Of a DNA stretch of 64,000 nt, positions 1 to 9,215 are shown one piece after another. Position 1 is the stretch's first letter, and every line of letters starts with the position of its first letter. Under the pieces are notes generated by a model. It had not been told where the DNA came from, did no database searches, and saw nothing but the letters and a program-made list of their open reading frames with translations. This stretch comes from Demequina sediminicola. Its GTDB lineage: Bacteria; Actinomycetota; Actinomycetes; Actinomycetales; Demequinaceae. The position numbers were made by a program, and so were the translations under genes. The DNA lies in NCBI RefSeq assembly GCF_000975055.1, contig NZ_BBRB01000001.1, forward strand, positions 875,751 to 939,750. Reading direction: 5' to 3'.

Positions 1-1
1 C

Positions 2-1339
2 ACCGCCAACGGTCGCGAGGTTGCGACCTGCACCGCACAAGGTGTGTGTAGCCAAGTGACGGGCCTACAAAACGGTACGAAGGTGACCTACAGCGTGGTC
101 GCGGTGAACTCCGTCGGGCAATCCAAGTCCTCGGCGTCCACCACCGCATGGTCCTACGTGCCGCCGAACCGCCCCGCGCTGGTGCGGTGGGAACCCACCC
201 AGGCTGGCAACGCCGGCTTGAAGGCCGACCTCGTGCTCAGCGTGTCCGATGCGTCGACGCGACAGCTGATCATCACCAGCCCTGCTGGAGAAGAGCGAAT
301 CCACACGGTGTCCGGCCGTGGAAACCAGACCGTCAGCGGCTACCTCCTGGGATCCAATGACACGACCACGGTCACAGTGACGCCAGTAACCGCCCATGAA
401 CTGCCTCCCACCAGCGACGGCAACAACAAGGGTGAAGCGCTCACGTTTAGCGCGAACGGCGTAGGCGGGCCGCTGGTGTCGAACGCTAAGTGGACGCCGA
501 ACTCCGAAGGAGATCAGGTCACTTTCACCGCCACGATCGGCAGTGCCGGTGCAGGTTCAGTGACGTGGGTAGGTATCGCTCGTAGCGGCCAGCACTGCAC
601 TCCGTCGCAGCAAGTAAGCGGCACGAGCGTGACGCTTACCGCCGGCATTGAGCCCAACCGCCTGACGGATTACGACCTGTGCGCCCAAAGCAGGTGGAAC
701 GAGCAGACATATGGCTCGACCACCACGGACATCAACGGTGTCTACGCCTACCGTGACCCGGGTGCTCCCAGCGTCGACCGGGGCTACCGCGTCGCCAACA
801 ACTGCACTGGCATCGTGAACAGCCCACAGTGCAATGCGGATTACACGCAGATGCCGTCCGTCCGTGCTGCACAAGGTTTCAGCGTCTTCTACCGCATTGT
901 CGGCGGGCCGCTGATCGCTGCCGCCAACCTGAACGCCGGCAGCCTCCCCTACGGACGCACGTTTGATCTGACTGCCTACAACTGCGTCGATGTTCCCGGA
1001 GTGGGCCAGCGATGCTCCCAATCGGGCGCAACGGTGCAGGCAGAAAGCGGCGGGCCGTCGCACGCGACTGGCGTGGCGTTCACCCAATGCACCGTGTCCG
1101 ATAAGGACGTCAACGTGACGGTTAATGCCGCTGGCTCTGCCTGGACCCTCGACAGCGTGCAATGGCTCGACAGCAACGGGCGCGTCACCGACGTCGACTG
1201 GGAAATCCGCTCAGCGAAGGTCACGGTGTCCTTCTCCGGAGCCCTCACGGGATTGCAAACCTGGACGTCTCCCGCCCGTGACTGCGGTTCCCTCGTGCCA
1301 GAGCCAGAACCAGACCCCGATCCATCGGGAGGCCCGTGA
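2..1339 (+). CDS. Fn3/Ig-like repeat surface protein, 3' part (5' end outside window)
   Basis: The reading frame is open from base 2, so the gene begins upstream of the window. The first in-frame ATG (position 44) lies inside a fibronectin type III repeat (VTGLQNGTKVTYSVVAVNS) and is not the start. About 445 residues are visible. After the Fn3 end come two or three further beta-sandwich-like segments rich in Thr, Ser and Val, then a C-terminal PEPEPDPDP tail. No sorting signal or C-terminal membrane helix is seen, so any anchor must be N-terminal. It sits 49 bp upstream of the MoxR gene. In actinobacteria, Ig-like/Fn3 proteins often lead such MoxR/DUF58/transglutaminase operons, so it is probably an extracytoplasmic component of the same system. 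Its exact role is unknown. Confidence 0.8.
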   Translation, partial: TANGREVATCTAQGVCSQVTGLQNGTKVTYSVVAVNSVGQSKSSASTTAWSYVPPNRPALVRWEPTQAGNAGLKADLVLSVSDASTRQLIITSPAGEERIHTVSGRGNQTVSGYLLGSNDTTTVTVTPVTAHELPPTSDGNNKGEALTFSANGVGGPLVSNAKWTPNSEGDQVTFTATIGSAGAGSVTWVGIARSGQHCTPSQQVSGTSVTLTAGIEPNRLTDYDLCAQSRWNEQTYGSTTTDINGVYAYRDPGAPSVDRGYRVANNCTGIVNSPQCNADYTQMPSVRAAQGFSVFYRIVGGPLIAAANLNAGSLPYGRTFDLTAYNCVDVPGVGQRCSQSGATVQAESGGPSHATGVAFTQCTVSDKDVNVTVNAAGSAWTLDSVQWLDSNGRVTDVDWEIRSAKVTVSFSGALTGLQTWTSPARDCGSLVPEPEPDPDPSGGP

Positions 1340-1388
1340 TGCTTCCTGCCACCCCCACTCGTGTCCCACTAGCGCGCAAGGAGCGTTC

Positions 1389-2354
1389 ATGACCGTCACT
1401 GACGAACAGGCCACCTGGTTCGCCTCAACCTTCAGCGCGCTTGCCGACAACGTCGAGCGTGCCGTGCTCGGTAAGCGGCACGTCGTTGAGTTGGCCTTCA
1501 CCGCGATGATCTCCGAGGGCCACCTGCTGCTGGAGGACGTTCCTGGCACTGGCAAGACCTCGTTGGCTCGTGCTTTGGCGCAGACGGTGCGAGGAACCTC
1601 AAGCCGCATCCAGTTCACTCCCGACCTGCTCCCAGGCGACGTGACAGGCATCTCGGTCTTCGACCAGAAGTCCGGCAGCTTCTCCTTCCACGCAGGACCC
1701 ATCTTCGCGAACGTGGTGCTGGCCGATGAGATCAACCGTGCCTCACCCAAGACGCAGTCGGCGCTCCTGGAAGTCATGGAAGAAGGCTCCGTCACTGTTG
1801 ACGGTGAAACCCGTGAAGCAGGCTCACCGTTCATGGTGGTCGCGACACAAAACCCCGTTGAACAAGCCGGAACCTATGCGCTCCCCGAGGCGCAGTTGGA
1901 CCGCTTCATGATGCGCACGTCGCTCGGATACCCGGACCACGGCTCCACAGTGCAGATCCTCGATGCGGGCCGTCCCGTCAAGATGCCGGTGCCTCAGATC
2001 GCTGAGCTCCAGACCATCGGCGCCATGACTGCGCTGTCGCGTGAGGTCCACACCAGCCCGCTCATCCTGGACTACATTGCACGCATCGTGGAAGCGACTC
2101 GTTCCGCGACCCAGGTGCGTTTGGGTGTGTCCGTGCGCGGCGCCATCGCGCTTTCGCGCACCGCCCGCACGTGGGCTCTGGGCCACGGCCGTGCTTACGT
2201 CACACCCGATGACGTGAAGTCCCTGGCGGAGCCCGTGCTCGCTCACCGTCTGATCCTTGACCCTGAGGCCGAGTTCGACGGTGTCACAGCCACCGCGGTC
2301 ATTGGCCAAATCTTGCTCGACACCCCGCCGCCTTCACAGCAGGACCTCGCATAA
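1389..2354 (+). CDS. MoxR-family AAA+ ATPase
   Basis: 321 residues, the usual MoxR length. The start is the ATG at 1389, preceded by AAGGAG at 1378-1383; the frame is open further upstream, but that part overlaps the previous gene. Walker A is DVPGTGKTSL near residues 48-57 and Walker B is VVLADEINRA near 108-117, followed by the sensor-like VVATQNPVE and the C-terminal AAA lid domain. MoxR ATPases are chaperone-like and usually act with a DUF58/VWA protein, which is the next gene 3 bp downstream. This is the first of the tightly packed cytoplasmic/membrane genes. The family call is secure; the client is unknown. Confidence 0.93.
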   Translation: MTVTDEQATWFASTFSALADNVERAVLGKRHVVELAFTAMISEGHLLLEDVPGTGKTSLARALAQTVRGTSSRIQFTPDLLPGDVTGISVFDQKSGSFSFHAGPIFANVVLADEINRASPKTQSALLEVMEEGSVTVDGETREAGSPFMVVATQNPVEQAGTYALPEAQLDRFMMRTSLGYPDHGSTVQILDAGRPVKMPVPQIAELQTIGAMTALSREVHTSPLILDYIARIVEATRSATQVRLGVSVRGAIALSRTARTWALGHGRAYVTPDDVKSLAEPVLAHRLILDPEAEFDGVTATAVIGQILLDTPPPSQQDLA

Positions 2355-2357
2355 GTC

Positions 2358-3749
2358 ATGACCCAGGCTCCACCCCGCCGTGATGGCGAAACCCGATCCC
2401 ATACGCGTACGCACCGTACGCGTACTGGGCATACCCATGTGACGAGCCGCACCCACACTCAGGTCGCGGAAGAGTCGCGTGGACGCTGGGTTGCATTGGG
2501 TTTGTGGGGCCTACGGACAGGGCGAGCGATTGGTGATGTCGCATGGCGGGCATGGCGCACAGTCGCGTCGGTGACGACCGCCGCGGGCTGGGCAGTCATC
2601 GCGTGGACTGTGGTGGGGCTCATCGTGGGCCTGGTGTGGGGTTGGGGCGAGTTCCTCATTGGCGCTGTCGTGGGGCTCGTGCTCCTGATCATTGCGGTGC
2701 CGTTCCTCCTGGGCCGTGAAGCGTACGAGGTGGACTTCCGTTTGCTGCAAGACGCGGTGGTAGCGGGCCACGATGCCCAAGCGGAGATTGTGGTGCGCAA
2801 CCAGCGTTCCCGCGTGGCACTTCCCGGACAAGTGGACGTTCCTGTCGGTGAAGGCCTCGTCGACTTCCACGTTCCGCTGCTCCGCCAAGGTCACGCCCAC
2901 CACGAGCCGTTGGTGATCCCGGCAGCTAAACGTGGCATCGTCGATGTGGGGCCGGCCACCACCATTCGCGCGGATCCTTTGCGCCTGCTGCAGCGGACCT
3001 TTCACTGGGCCGATGTCCAGACACTGTTCATCCACCCGGTCACCATCGCCGTGCCCAGCACATCGATGGGCTTCATCCGGGACCTTGAGGGCCGTGCCAC
3101 CCGCACGCTGTCCAACGAGGACATCTCCTTCCACGCTGTGCGTGAGTACGCCCGTGGAGACGCGCAACGCCAGATCCACTGGAAGTCGACAGCCAAGACC
3201 GGCACGTTGATGGTCCGCCAGTTTGAAGAGACGCGCCGTTCCACGCTGTCCATCGTGATCGACGTCGAGCGTGAGTCGTATGCCAGCGACACCGAGTTTG
3301 AGATGGCGGTGAGTGCTGCTGGATCGCTCGGCGTGCGTGCCGTCCGCGACGCTCGGGACGTGCAAGTAGTGGCTTCGGGTGAGGTCCCTGAGTTTGCTCG
3401 CGCATCTGTGCGTTCCCTTGAGCACCTGAACGTCACGACCCCGCGACGGCTCCTCGACTCCCTCTCGGGCATCGAGGCTGCCGCGTCTGCCGTGCCGCTT
3501 GCATCCTTGACCCGCATGCTCGTTGAAGTGTCTCCAGACACCTCGCTTGCGTTTCTCGTGACTGGCTCGCGCGCCTCGCTGCCCGACATCGCTAGTGCCG
3601 CGCTCGCGTTCCCCACAGACGTCGCTGTCGCGGCCGTGGTGTGTGACCCCGAGTCCGAACCGTCCATCCACGCGATGGGTCGCACTCGCATCCTGAGCGT
3701 GGGTGTTCTCGACGATCTGCGCCAGCTTTTGGCTCGGAGCGCATCGTGA
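2358..3749 (+). CDS. DUF58 membrane protein (MoxR partner)
   Basis: 463 residues. The N-terminal ~35 residues are unusually rich in His, Thr and Arg. Two hydrophobic helices follow (around residues 72-115, WAVIAWTVVGLIVGLVWGW then a second). The DUF58 signature is clear near residues 263-281: EYARGDAQRQIHWKSTAK. DUF58 proteins are VWA-related partners of MoxR ATPases. The gene begins 3 bp after moxR, and its stop overlaps the GTG start of the next gene by 4 bp, so translation is probably coupled. Oddity: codons ~16-23 contain a perfect 10-bp inverted repeat (2402-2424) that could fold in the mRNA near the start. Confidence 0.9.
   Translation: MTQAPPRRDGETRSHTRTHRTRTGHTHVTSRTHTQVAEESRGRWVALGLWGLRTGRAIGDVAWRAWRTVASVTTAAGWAVIAWTVVGLIVGLVWGWGEFLIGAVVGLVLLIIAVPFLLGREAYEVDFRLLQDAVVAGHDAQAEIVVRNQRSRVALPGQVDVPVGEGLVDFHVPLLRQGHAHHEPLVIPAAKRGIVDVGPATTIRADPLRLLQRTFHWADVQTLFIHPVTIAVPSTSMGFIRDLEGRATRTLSNEDISFHAVREYARGDAQRQIHWKSTAKTGTLMVRQFEETRRSTLSIVIDVERESYASDTEFEMAVSAAGSLGVRAVRDARDVQVVASGEVPEFARASVRSLEHLNVTTPRRLLDSLSGIEAAASAVPLASLTRMLVEVSPDTSLAFLVTGSRASLPDIASAALAFPTDVAVAAVVCDPESEPSIHAMGRTRILSVGVLDDLRQLLARSAS
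2402..2424. repeat. 10-bp perfect inverted repeat inside DUF58 N-terminus
   Basis: TACGCGTACG, a CAC loop, then CGTACGCGTA. It lies 45 nt inside the coding sequence, where it encodes part of the His/Thr/Arg-rich leader. It could form a stable mRNA hairpin and tune translation between moxR and the downstream genes; that role is inferred. Confidence 0.6.
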
Positions 3750-6331
3750 AGCGGCAGCGCAGCGCACGCCCCACCCTGCTGATGGGCACGGGTGCGATGG
3801 TGGTGAACGCAGTGTTCGTGATGCTGGGCATGGGCGTGGCTGCCTGGACCCTTTATCCAGTCTTTGAATCGACACGGTACTTGCTGGTGATGCCACTGGC
3901 GATCGTCGCGGGTGCCGCAATCGCCGTGTGCTGTGCGCGGCTGCGGTGGGGAGCGGCGAGTGCCTGGCTCCTCGTGGCGGCTGTGTACGTTGTCGCAGGT
4001 CTGACGCTTGTGGTGCCAGGTGCCACCAGCGGTGTGGACTCTGCGCTGGGAGCGCTCATTGAACTTGCGCGAGGCCCGGTGTGGGGGTGGAAGGACATCG
4101 TCACGCTGCCACTGCCGCTCGGCGAGTACCGTGCGACCCTCGTGCCCATCTTTGCGATGCTCCTCGCGGGATCGATGATGGCAACGTGGACAGCGGTGCG
4201 TTCGGAGCGTCGCTGGGGTGGTGCGGCCGTGATCGTCGGTGCCGTCCTGGTGGTGGCCATCGGGCTGGGTCCTGCGCAGCGGGCCGATGCCTACAGTTGG
4301 GCGCCGTTCGGTGTCTACGTGAGCCGTGAGTTTGTTGTGGGGTTCGCGGCCTTCCTGATCATGTTGGCGTGGTTCAGTTGGCGTGCGGCGTGGGCCCGCA
4401 AGCGTTCCTTGGCTGCTGCAACCGCCAAGAGCGGGGGAGTGCGGCTTGCTCAGGGTGCGCGTGCGCGCGCTATCCCAGGGGCGCTGGCCGTCGTCGCGAT
4501 GGTCGTCATGGCCACCGTGGTCGGAGTATTGGTCGCAGGGCCTATCGCGTCAACGGAAACGCGAGACGTTGCGCGTACTGCCGTCGCACCCGAACTGACC
4601 ATCGAGGCCCAGGTGTCACCGCTTGCGGGCTTCCGTGAAAACTTCACCGACGACCATTACGACAGCGTGCTGTTCTCCGTGGATGTCCTTGAGGGCAGCC
4701 CGGAACGCGTCCGTCTTGCGACACTGCCGTACTTCGACGGCGAGGAATACACGGCATCGGCTCCCACCGAGGCTGTCGCTGATCGTTTCCAACGCGTGCC
4801 ATCGGCGCTTGATCCCATTGCTGAAGCCACGCCGATGCGGGCACGAGTGGCCGTGGATACCGCCACCGGTGTGTGGGTGCCCATCGTCGGCGATCTGGGT
4901 GCGGTGACCTTTGAAGGGCCGCGGCGCACGCAACTGCTCGACACTTTCTACTACCAGCGCGATGCCCGCTCGGGGCTTGTCACCGTTGAGGGTGGGCTGA
5001 CAACCGGTGACGCCTATGTCATCGATGGCTACGCCTACGAGAACGCAGGCCTCGAATCCTTGGGTGCCCCTCCCGGAACCAGCAACGTGGATTCTGACCT
5101 GATCCCCGAGTCGCTGAGGGACTGGGTCGAGAACCAGGGCGTCACGAATGACGGCGAAGGTCTCGCGGCACTCGTGGAAACGTTGCGCGAACGCGGCTAT
5201 TTGAGCCACGCCCTGGAACAGGGGGAGCAGCGGCGCGCGTGGGAAGAGGATCTTGGCGGCTACGTCTTCGTCGCATCTGCTGCAGGGCACTCGCGTGACC
5301 GCATCGACCGGCTGTTTGCATCCCTCCTCGAGCGTGAGGCCGACGCCGGTGAGGGGGCATCGTCTGATCAGCTGATCGGTGCGCCTGGCGACGATGAACA
5401 GTTTGCGACTGCCGTGGCTTTGATGGCCGCGGACATGGGCTTCCCTTCCCGGGTGGTGTTGGGTGCACACCTCGTGGACAGTGCCGACACCGTGTACCGC
5501 ACGCCCGCCTGTGAGGACGGTGTGTGCCGCGGAAAGAACATGACTGCTTGGGTTGAAGTCCAAGGTGCTGACGGCACTTGGGTTGCTGTCGACGCGACCC
5601 CGCAGCACTCCACGTTGGTTTCGCCAGACCTGAGCGAGCAGAGTGACCCTGAGTATGTCTCCCCCCTCGATCCGTCACGGACAGAGGCCATCGTTCCGCC
5701 TGCAACCCAGCGCGGTACGTCCGACGACCAGCCTCCGCCTGAGCCTGAACCCGAGAATGAACCTGCGGCGTGGCTTGGGGTGGCCCGACTCATCGCAGCC
5801 AGCTTGCTGGGTGTCCTGATTCTGCTGGCGCCGTTCCTGGCGATCGTGCTGTGGAAGACGGTGCGGCGTGCCAAGCGTCGCAAGGGTGCACCGCAAGACG
5901 CGGTCTACGGTGGTTGGGATGAGTATCTTGACTCCGCCGTGGATTCGGGGCTAAACCCGATGCCGATGGCGACACGGACGGAGACCGCGACGGCCTATGG
6001 CGCGACTCATGCGTCTGCGATTGCGGTTCTGGCGGATCGAGCGACGTTCTCCGGCCGCGAGATTGCCCAGGAGGACGCAGATCACATGTGGCGCCTCGTT
6101 GATGAGGACCGCTCCGAGTGGTTGAGTCAACGCGGCATGTGGGCTCGCTTGCGGATGAAGCTCTCGCTGCGCTCGCTCTGGCACTCGACTGCTGATACGA
6201 CTGAGGTGGACGGCGCGCCGAGTGACACCCACCGAACTCAGTGGCGAAGCGACCACACTGGTGCCACGCGGGCACCACGACGACGAGGGCGCACCGCGAC
6301 TGAACGCAGAAAGAAGAAAGAGAGCCGATGA
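3746..6331 (+). CDS. TgpA-like transmembrane transglutaminase homologue, catalytic residues missing
   Basis: 861 residues, GTG start overlapping the DUF58 stop by 4 bp. The N-terminal third has about six hydrophobic helices (TgpA_N/DUF3488 type). A periplasmic-side region follows and then a transglutaminase-core fold near residues 540-620. A single helix comes next (AASLLGVLILLAPFLAIVLW), and a DUF4129-like cytoplasmic tail ends the protein. In active members the core reads GxCxxFA, then HAWVEV, then DxTP. Here the first two positions read GDDEQFATA and MTAWVEV, so the catalytic Cys and His are absent, while VDATP keeps the Asp. It is therefore expected to be a pseudoenzyme, perhaps a peptide- or cell-wall-binding scaffold. 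The operon neighbours (MoxR, DUF58) fit the usual context. Confidence 0.88.
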   Translation: MKRQRSARPTLLMGTGAMVVNAVFVMLGMGVAAWTLYPVFESTRYLLVMPLAIVAGAAIAVCCARLRWGAASAWLLVAAVYVVAGLTLVVPGATSGVDSALGALIELARGPVWGWKDIVTLPLPLGEYRATLVPIFAMLLAGSMMATWTAVRSERRWGGAAVIVGAVLVVAIGLGPAQRADAYSWAPFGVYVSREFVVGFAAFLIMLAWFSWRAAWARKRSLAAATAKSGGVRLAQGARARAIPGALAVVAMVVMATVVGVLVAGPIASTETRDVARTAVAPELTIEAQVSPLAGFRENFTDDHYDSVLFSVDVLEGSPERVRLATLPYFDGEEYTASAPTEAVADRFQRVPSALDPIAEATPMRARVAVDTATGVWVPIVGDLGAVTFEGPRRTQLLDTFYYQRDARSGLVTVEGGLTTGDAYVIDGYAYENAGLESLGAPPGTSNVDSDLIPESLRDWVENQGVTNDGEGLAALVETLRERGYLSHALEQGEQRRAWEEDLGGYVFVASAAGHSRDRIDRLFASLLEREADAGEGASSDQLIGAPGDDEQFATAVALMAADMGFPSRVVLGAHLVDSADTVYRTPACEDGVCRGKNMTAWVEVQGADGTWVAVDATPQHSTLVSPDLSEQSDPEYVSPLDPSRTEAIVPPATQRGTSDDQPPPEPEPENEPAAWLGVARLIAASLLGVLILLAPFLAIVLWKTVRRAKRRKGAPQDAVYGGWDEYLDSAVDSGLNPMPMATRTETATAYGATHASAIAVLADRATFSGREIAQEDADHMWRLVDEDRSEWLSQRGMWARLRMKLSLRSLWHSTADTTEVDGAPSDTHRTQWRSDHTGATRAPRRRGRTATERRKKKESR

Positions 6332-8391
6332 CGTACCTAGTCCTGCTCGCCTACGCACTTCCCGTAGCGATTGGCTTTGTCTGGATGGGCTTTGCCCTGG
6401 GTGCGGTGTTGGACAAGGTGGGCCTCAATCGAGGACTCGCTTTCGTTCCCGTCATGCGCTGGGTTGCGGCGGCTCGCGCAGCCCGTCTCGCCACCCTGCC
6501 CGTGGCGATTGTGCGGGGAGTGGCGCTCTTTGGCGGAATCCTCGCGCTGGTGGGCGCAATTCTGGAGATCTCGGCGGGCGACTCCGCGATGTCGACGGCC
6601 CGCATCATGCTCCTCGCTGGTGGCGGCATCTTCGTGGTGGGCTCTTTGGTTGGCTGGGTGCTGTGGATCTACGGCGCCGGAACCATCGAGTTGAGGCTTC
6701 ATGCGCCCGCGGCCTTCACCTGGTTGGCAGCGATCAGTCCGGTGTTGTGGGCGTCCATCATTGGCTGGGGCTCCTATTCCCTCTCGGGGAGAACCGATGC
6801 CGCCGCTCGTGCAGCGGCCGCCGACCGGCATGAGGGGCGCACTGCGATGCCCGCAGCGGTGCCGGCACCCGCGGCCCCGGCTGAGCATCCCGCCCATGCG
6901 CCGGAGCCCGAACATGTTGACAGTGGCATGCCTCCTCACCCGCAGGCAGAATCCGCGCACGGTCAGCGACCCGACCCGTGGGCATGGGCACGCGGTGACG
7001 ACGATGCAAGTACAACAGTGATGGCCTCGGGTGAGCCGCACGCTGCACTCACGAACGACCACCTCACCGAGGAGCCCGCATTGGCTGTCCCTGACTCGCC
7101 ACTTCCTCCACACGTGGCAATCGAAAGCGAGGCGCAGGACGACGACATTCCTGCGACACCTCCGCCGTCGGCTGCCACCTCGACCGTAGACTCCGCATTG
7201 CCGTGGGCTTCTGTGAGTTCCGTCCCAGATGCGCCCGAGGCGCCTGCGCCGTCCGTCGAGCGCCCGGCCGCGCCCACGTCGGATGATGCCGTGGTCTCGA
7301 TGCCTCCAGGGTGGGCACCGCCAGCACAGGCGTCTGCGCCTGCCCCGCAGCAGTCGTTGCCGCCAGAGCCGGCAACTGCACCGCAACCACCACGGCCCGC
7401 GCCGGAGCCCGAGCCCGAGGCTGTCGCTTCACCGGAGTCGCCCGCCACGCTGCCTCCAAGTGCAGCACCGCATGAGCCGTCGAGCGCACCGCCTACCCCG
7501 CCGCCTAGCGCCCCTTCGAGTGCCGCACCGAGCGCGCCGCCCCTATCCCCGTTCTTGGCGCCTCCGCCGGAAACCCCGGCCGCAGCGCCCGCGGTGCCCG
7601 ACACCCCAGCGCCCACAAGTGCGCCTTCTGTCTCGCCTTACGGCACGGTCAATTCAGGATCATCGGCACCCGAGCCTGACTGGCTGGTGAAAGCGCGTGA
7701 AGAGGCCGCCGCTCCTCCTGTGGCACCCCCGACGCCGGCGCCCACCTCCGCGCCTGTGCCAATTCAAGAACCTGTGCCAATTCAAGAACCTGCGCCAATC
7801 CAAGAACCTGCGCCAGCATCGGCCCCAGAGCCTGCGCCAACTTCAGAGCCCGCGCCCGCGCCCGCGCCTCCGGTGTCGGAGCCAGCCACCGCACCTACCC
7901 CAATGCCACCTGCCGCAGCGGTCGCCCCGCAGCCTCCTTTGACGCAGGAGATGCGTACGGTGCGCGATGTTCCGTCCGCCGAGCCGACTCTGGCAGCTTC
8001 CCCGGCCCGCACGTCCGCGCCGTCTCCTGACGACAGTGACGACTTCACCGTGATGGCGAAGCGACGTCGCGGGAGCTGGCAGATTTCCGTCATTGGCGGA
8101 GAGTCCTACGAACTTGTGGACGACGTTGTGACGCTCGGGCGCCTTTCCGCCGTGCGCAGCGACGTTCTGGGCATCGTTGACGACACCCGGACGATGTCAA
8201 AGCGGCACGCCCGCTTGGAGTTCACCGAGGGCGCCTGGCACGTCACAGACCTTCATTCCACCAACGGCACGTACCTGCGTGACACCAGTGGCCGTGAAAC
8301 GGAGATCAGCGAATCGGGCCTGACTCGCATCGAGGGAGTGCTGCTCCTGGGTGACCTCGAAGCACGCGTTGAGCCGCGCGAGGACTCATGA
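6328..8391 (+). CDS. Membrane protein with long Pro-rich linker and C-terminal FHA domain
   Basis: 687 residues, ATG overlapping the previous stop by 4 bp. The first ~165 residues contain four hydrophobic helices (opening MTYLVLLAYALPVAIGFVWM). About 400 residues of Pro/Ala/Ser-rich low-complexity linker follow, with a short tandem PVPIQE/PAPIQE repeat encoded at about 7756-7811. A C-terminal FHA domain spans about residues 590-680, with GRLS near 603, SKRHARLEF and the STNGT motif near 644. FHA domains bind phosphothreonine peptides. Just before the domain is DDFTVMAKRRRG (Thr ~574), which resembles the repeats of the protein two genes downstream. The PP2C phosphatase gene overlaps its stop. 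A role as phospho-dependent membrane adaptor is inferred. Confidence 0.88.
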   Translation: MTYLVLLAYALPVAIGFVWMGFALGAVLDKVGLNRGLAFVPVMRWVAAARAARLATLPVAIVRGVALFGGILALVGAILEISAGDSAMSTARIMLLAGGGIFVVGSLVGWVLWIYGAGTIELRLHAPAAFTWLAAISPVLWASIIGWGSYSLSGRTDAAARAAAADRHEGRTAMPAAVPAPAAPAEHPAHAPEPEHVDSGMPPHPQAESAHGQRPDPWAWARGDDDASTTVMASGEPHAALTNDHLTEEPALAVPDSPLPPHVAIESEAQDDDIPATPPPSAATSTVDSALPWASVSSVPDAPEAPAPSVERPAAPTSDDAVVSMPPGWAPPAQASAPAPQQSLPPEPATAPQPPRPAPEPEPEAVASPESPATLPPSAAPHEPSSAPPTPPPSAPSSAAPSAPPLSPFLAPPPETPAAAPAVPDTPAPTSAPSVSPYGTVNSGSSAPEPDWLVKAREEAAAPPVAPPTPAPTSAPVPIQEPVPIQEPAPIQEPAPASAPEPAPTSEPAPAPAPPVSEPATAPTPMPPAAAVAPQPPLTQEMRTVRDVPSAEPTLAASPARTSAPSPDDSDDFTVMAKRRRGSWQISVIGGESYELVDDVVTLGRLSAVRSDVLGIVDDTRTMSKRHARLEFTEGAWHVTDLHSTNGTYLRDTSGRETEISESGLTRIEGVLLLGDLEARVEPREDS
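7756..7811 (+). repeat. Tandem 18-bp repeat encoding (P[VA]PIQE)n
   Basis: Three to four consecutive copies of an 18-bp unit (ccaattcaagaacctgtg and close variants) lie in the FHA protein's linker. Such repeats can expand or contract by slippage without changing the frame. Confidence 0.75.
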
Positions 8392-9215
8392 CGGCAGAGT
8401 CTTCCTGGAGTGCCGGCGCTGGCGCCACTGATGTAGGCCCTCGTGCGCGCAACGAGGACGCGTACTTGTCGCGTGGTCCTGTCCACATTGTCGCTGACGG
8501 CATGGGTGGACATCTTGCCGGCGCGGCCGCCAGTGGTGCAGTCGTCAAGGTCTTCTCTGCGCTTGCGGAACTGCCTGTCGTGACACCGGGCGATGTTGTC
8601 ACCGCGGTACGGGATTGCCAGGAGGCGGTCATCGCGGTGGCCCGTGAGGCTGGCGGCGAATCGGGGACCACGCTGACCGGCGCAATCTGTGTCGAATACA
8701 TGGATGCGCCGTGGTGGATGGTCATCAACGTGGGCGATTCGCGCACCTATCTTGCTGACGGAATGAACGTCCACCAGGTCACCGTCGACCACTCCCATGT
8801 GCAGGAGTTGGTAGACGCGGGCAGAATCTCGCAGGCTGAGGCTGCCGTTCACCCAGATCGCAACATTGTGACGCGCGCCATTGGCGACGGTGACCCGCGC
8901 TTCGACGCATGGTTGGTCCCTGTGGCCCCCGGCTCGCGGATGGTGATCGCTAGCGACGGGCTCATGAAGGTCGTTGATGATGCGCGCATCGGTTCTATCG
9001 CCGCACTAGCTGGTACGCCGCAGGATGCCGCTTCCGGTCTGGTGGAAGCAGCGCTCGCCTTGGCCACCAATGACAACGTGACGGTGGTGGTCGCCGATTC
9101 GTTGCATGCGCAGACACCTCCGGGGATTGATGTCGCTCCGTGGCGCCTCTGGGGAACACCATGGGAGCCAGAAGATGACACCACCTTGGGTGCTCGACGG
9201 CGGGCGCGCGCGTGA
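8388..9215 (+). CDS. PP2C-family Ser/Thr protein phosphatase
   Basis: 275 residues; ATG at 8388 overlaps the FHA gene stop by 4 bp. PP2C motifs are present in order: RNEDA near residue 21, VADGMGGH near 36-43, SGTTLTGA, GDSRTYL, VTRAIGD, and SDGLMKV with the late DNVTVVV. The metal-binding aspartates (in RNED, DGMGG, SDG and DN) are intact, so the enzyme should be an active Mn2+/Mg2+-dependent cytoplasmic phosphatase. It lies between an FHA protein and a protein with repeated Thr motifs, which makes these two its likely substrates. No Ser/Thr kinase gene is visible in the window. Confidence 0.94.
   Translation: MTAESSWSAGAGATDVGPRARNEDAYLSRGPVHIVADGMGGHLAGAAASGAVVKVFSALAELPVVTPGDVVTAVRDCQEAVIAVAREAGGESGTTLTGAICVEYMDAPWWMVINVGDSRTYLADGMNVHQVTVDHSHVQELVDAGRISQAEAAVHPDRNIVTRAIGDGDPRFDAWLVPVAPGSRMVIASDGLMKVVDDARIGSIAALAGTPQDAASGLVEAALALATNDNVTVVVADSLHAQTPPGIDVAPWRLWGTPWEPEDDTTLGARRRARA

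Noticed and set aside
2511..3920. 469-codon minus-strand open frame
   Set aside because: Antisense to the DUF58 gene; composition is that of a shadow frame and it has no recognisable domain.
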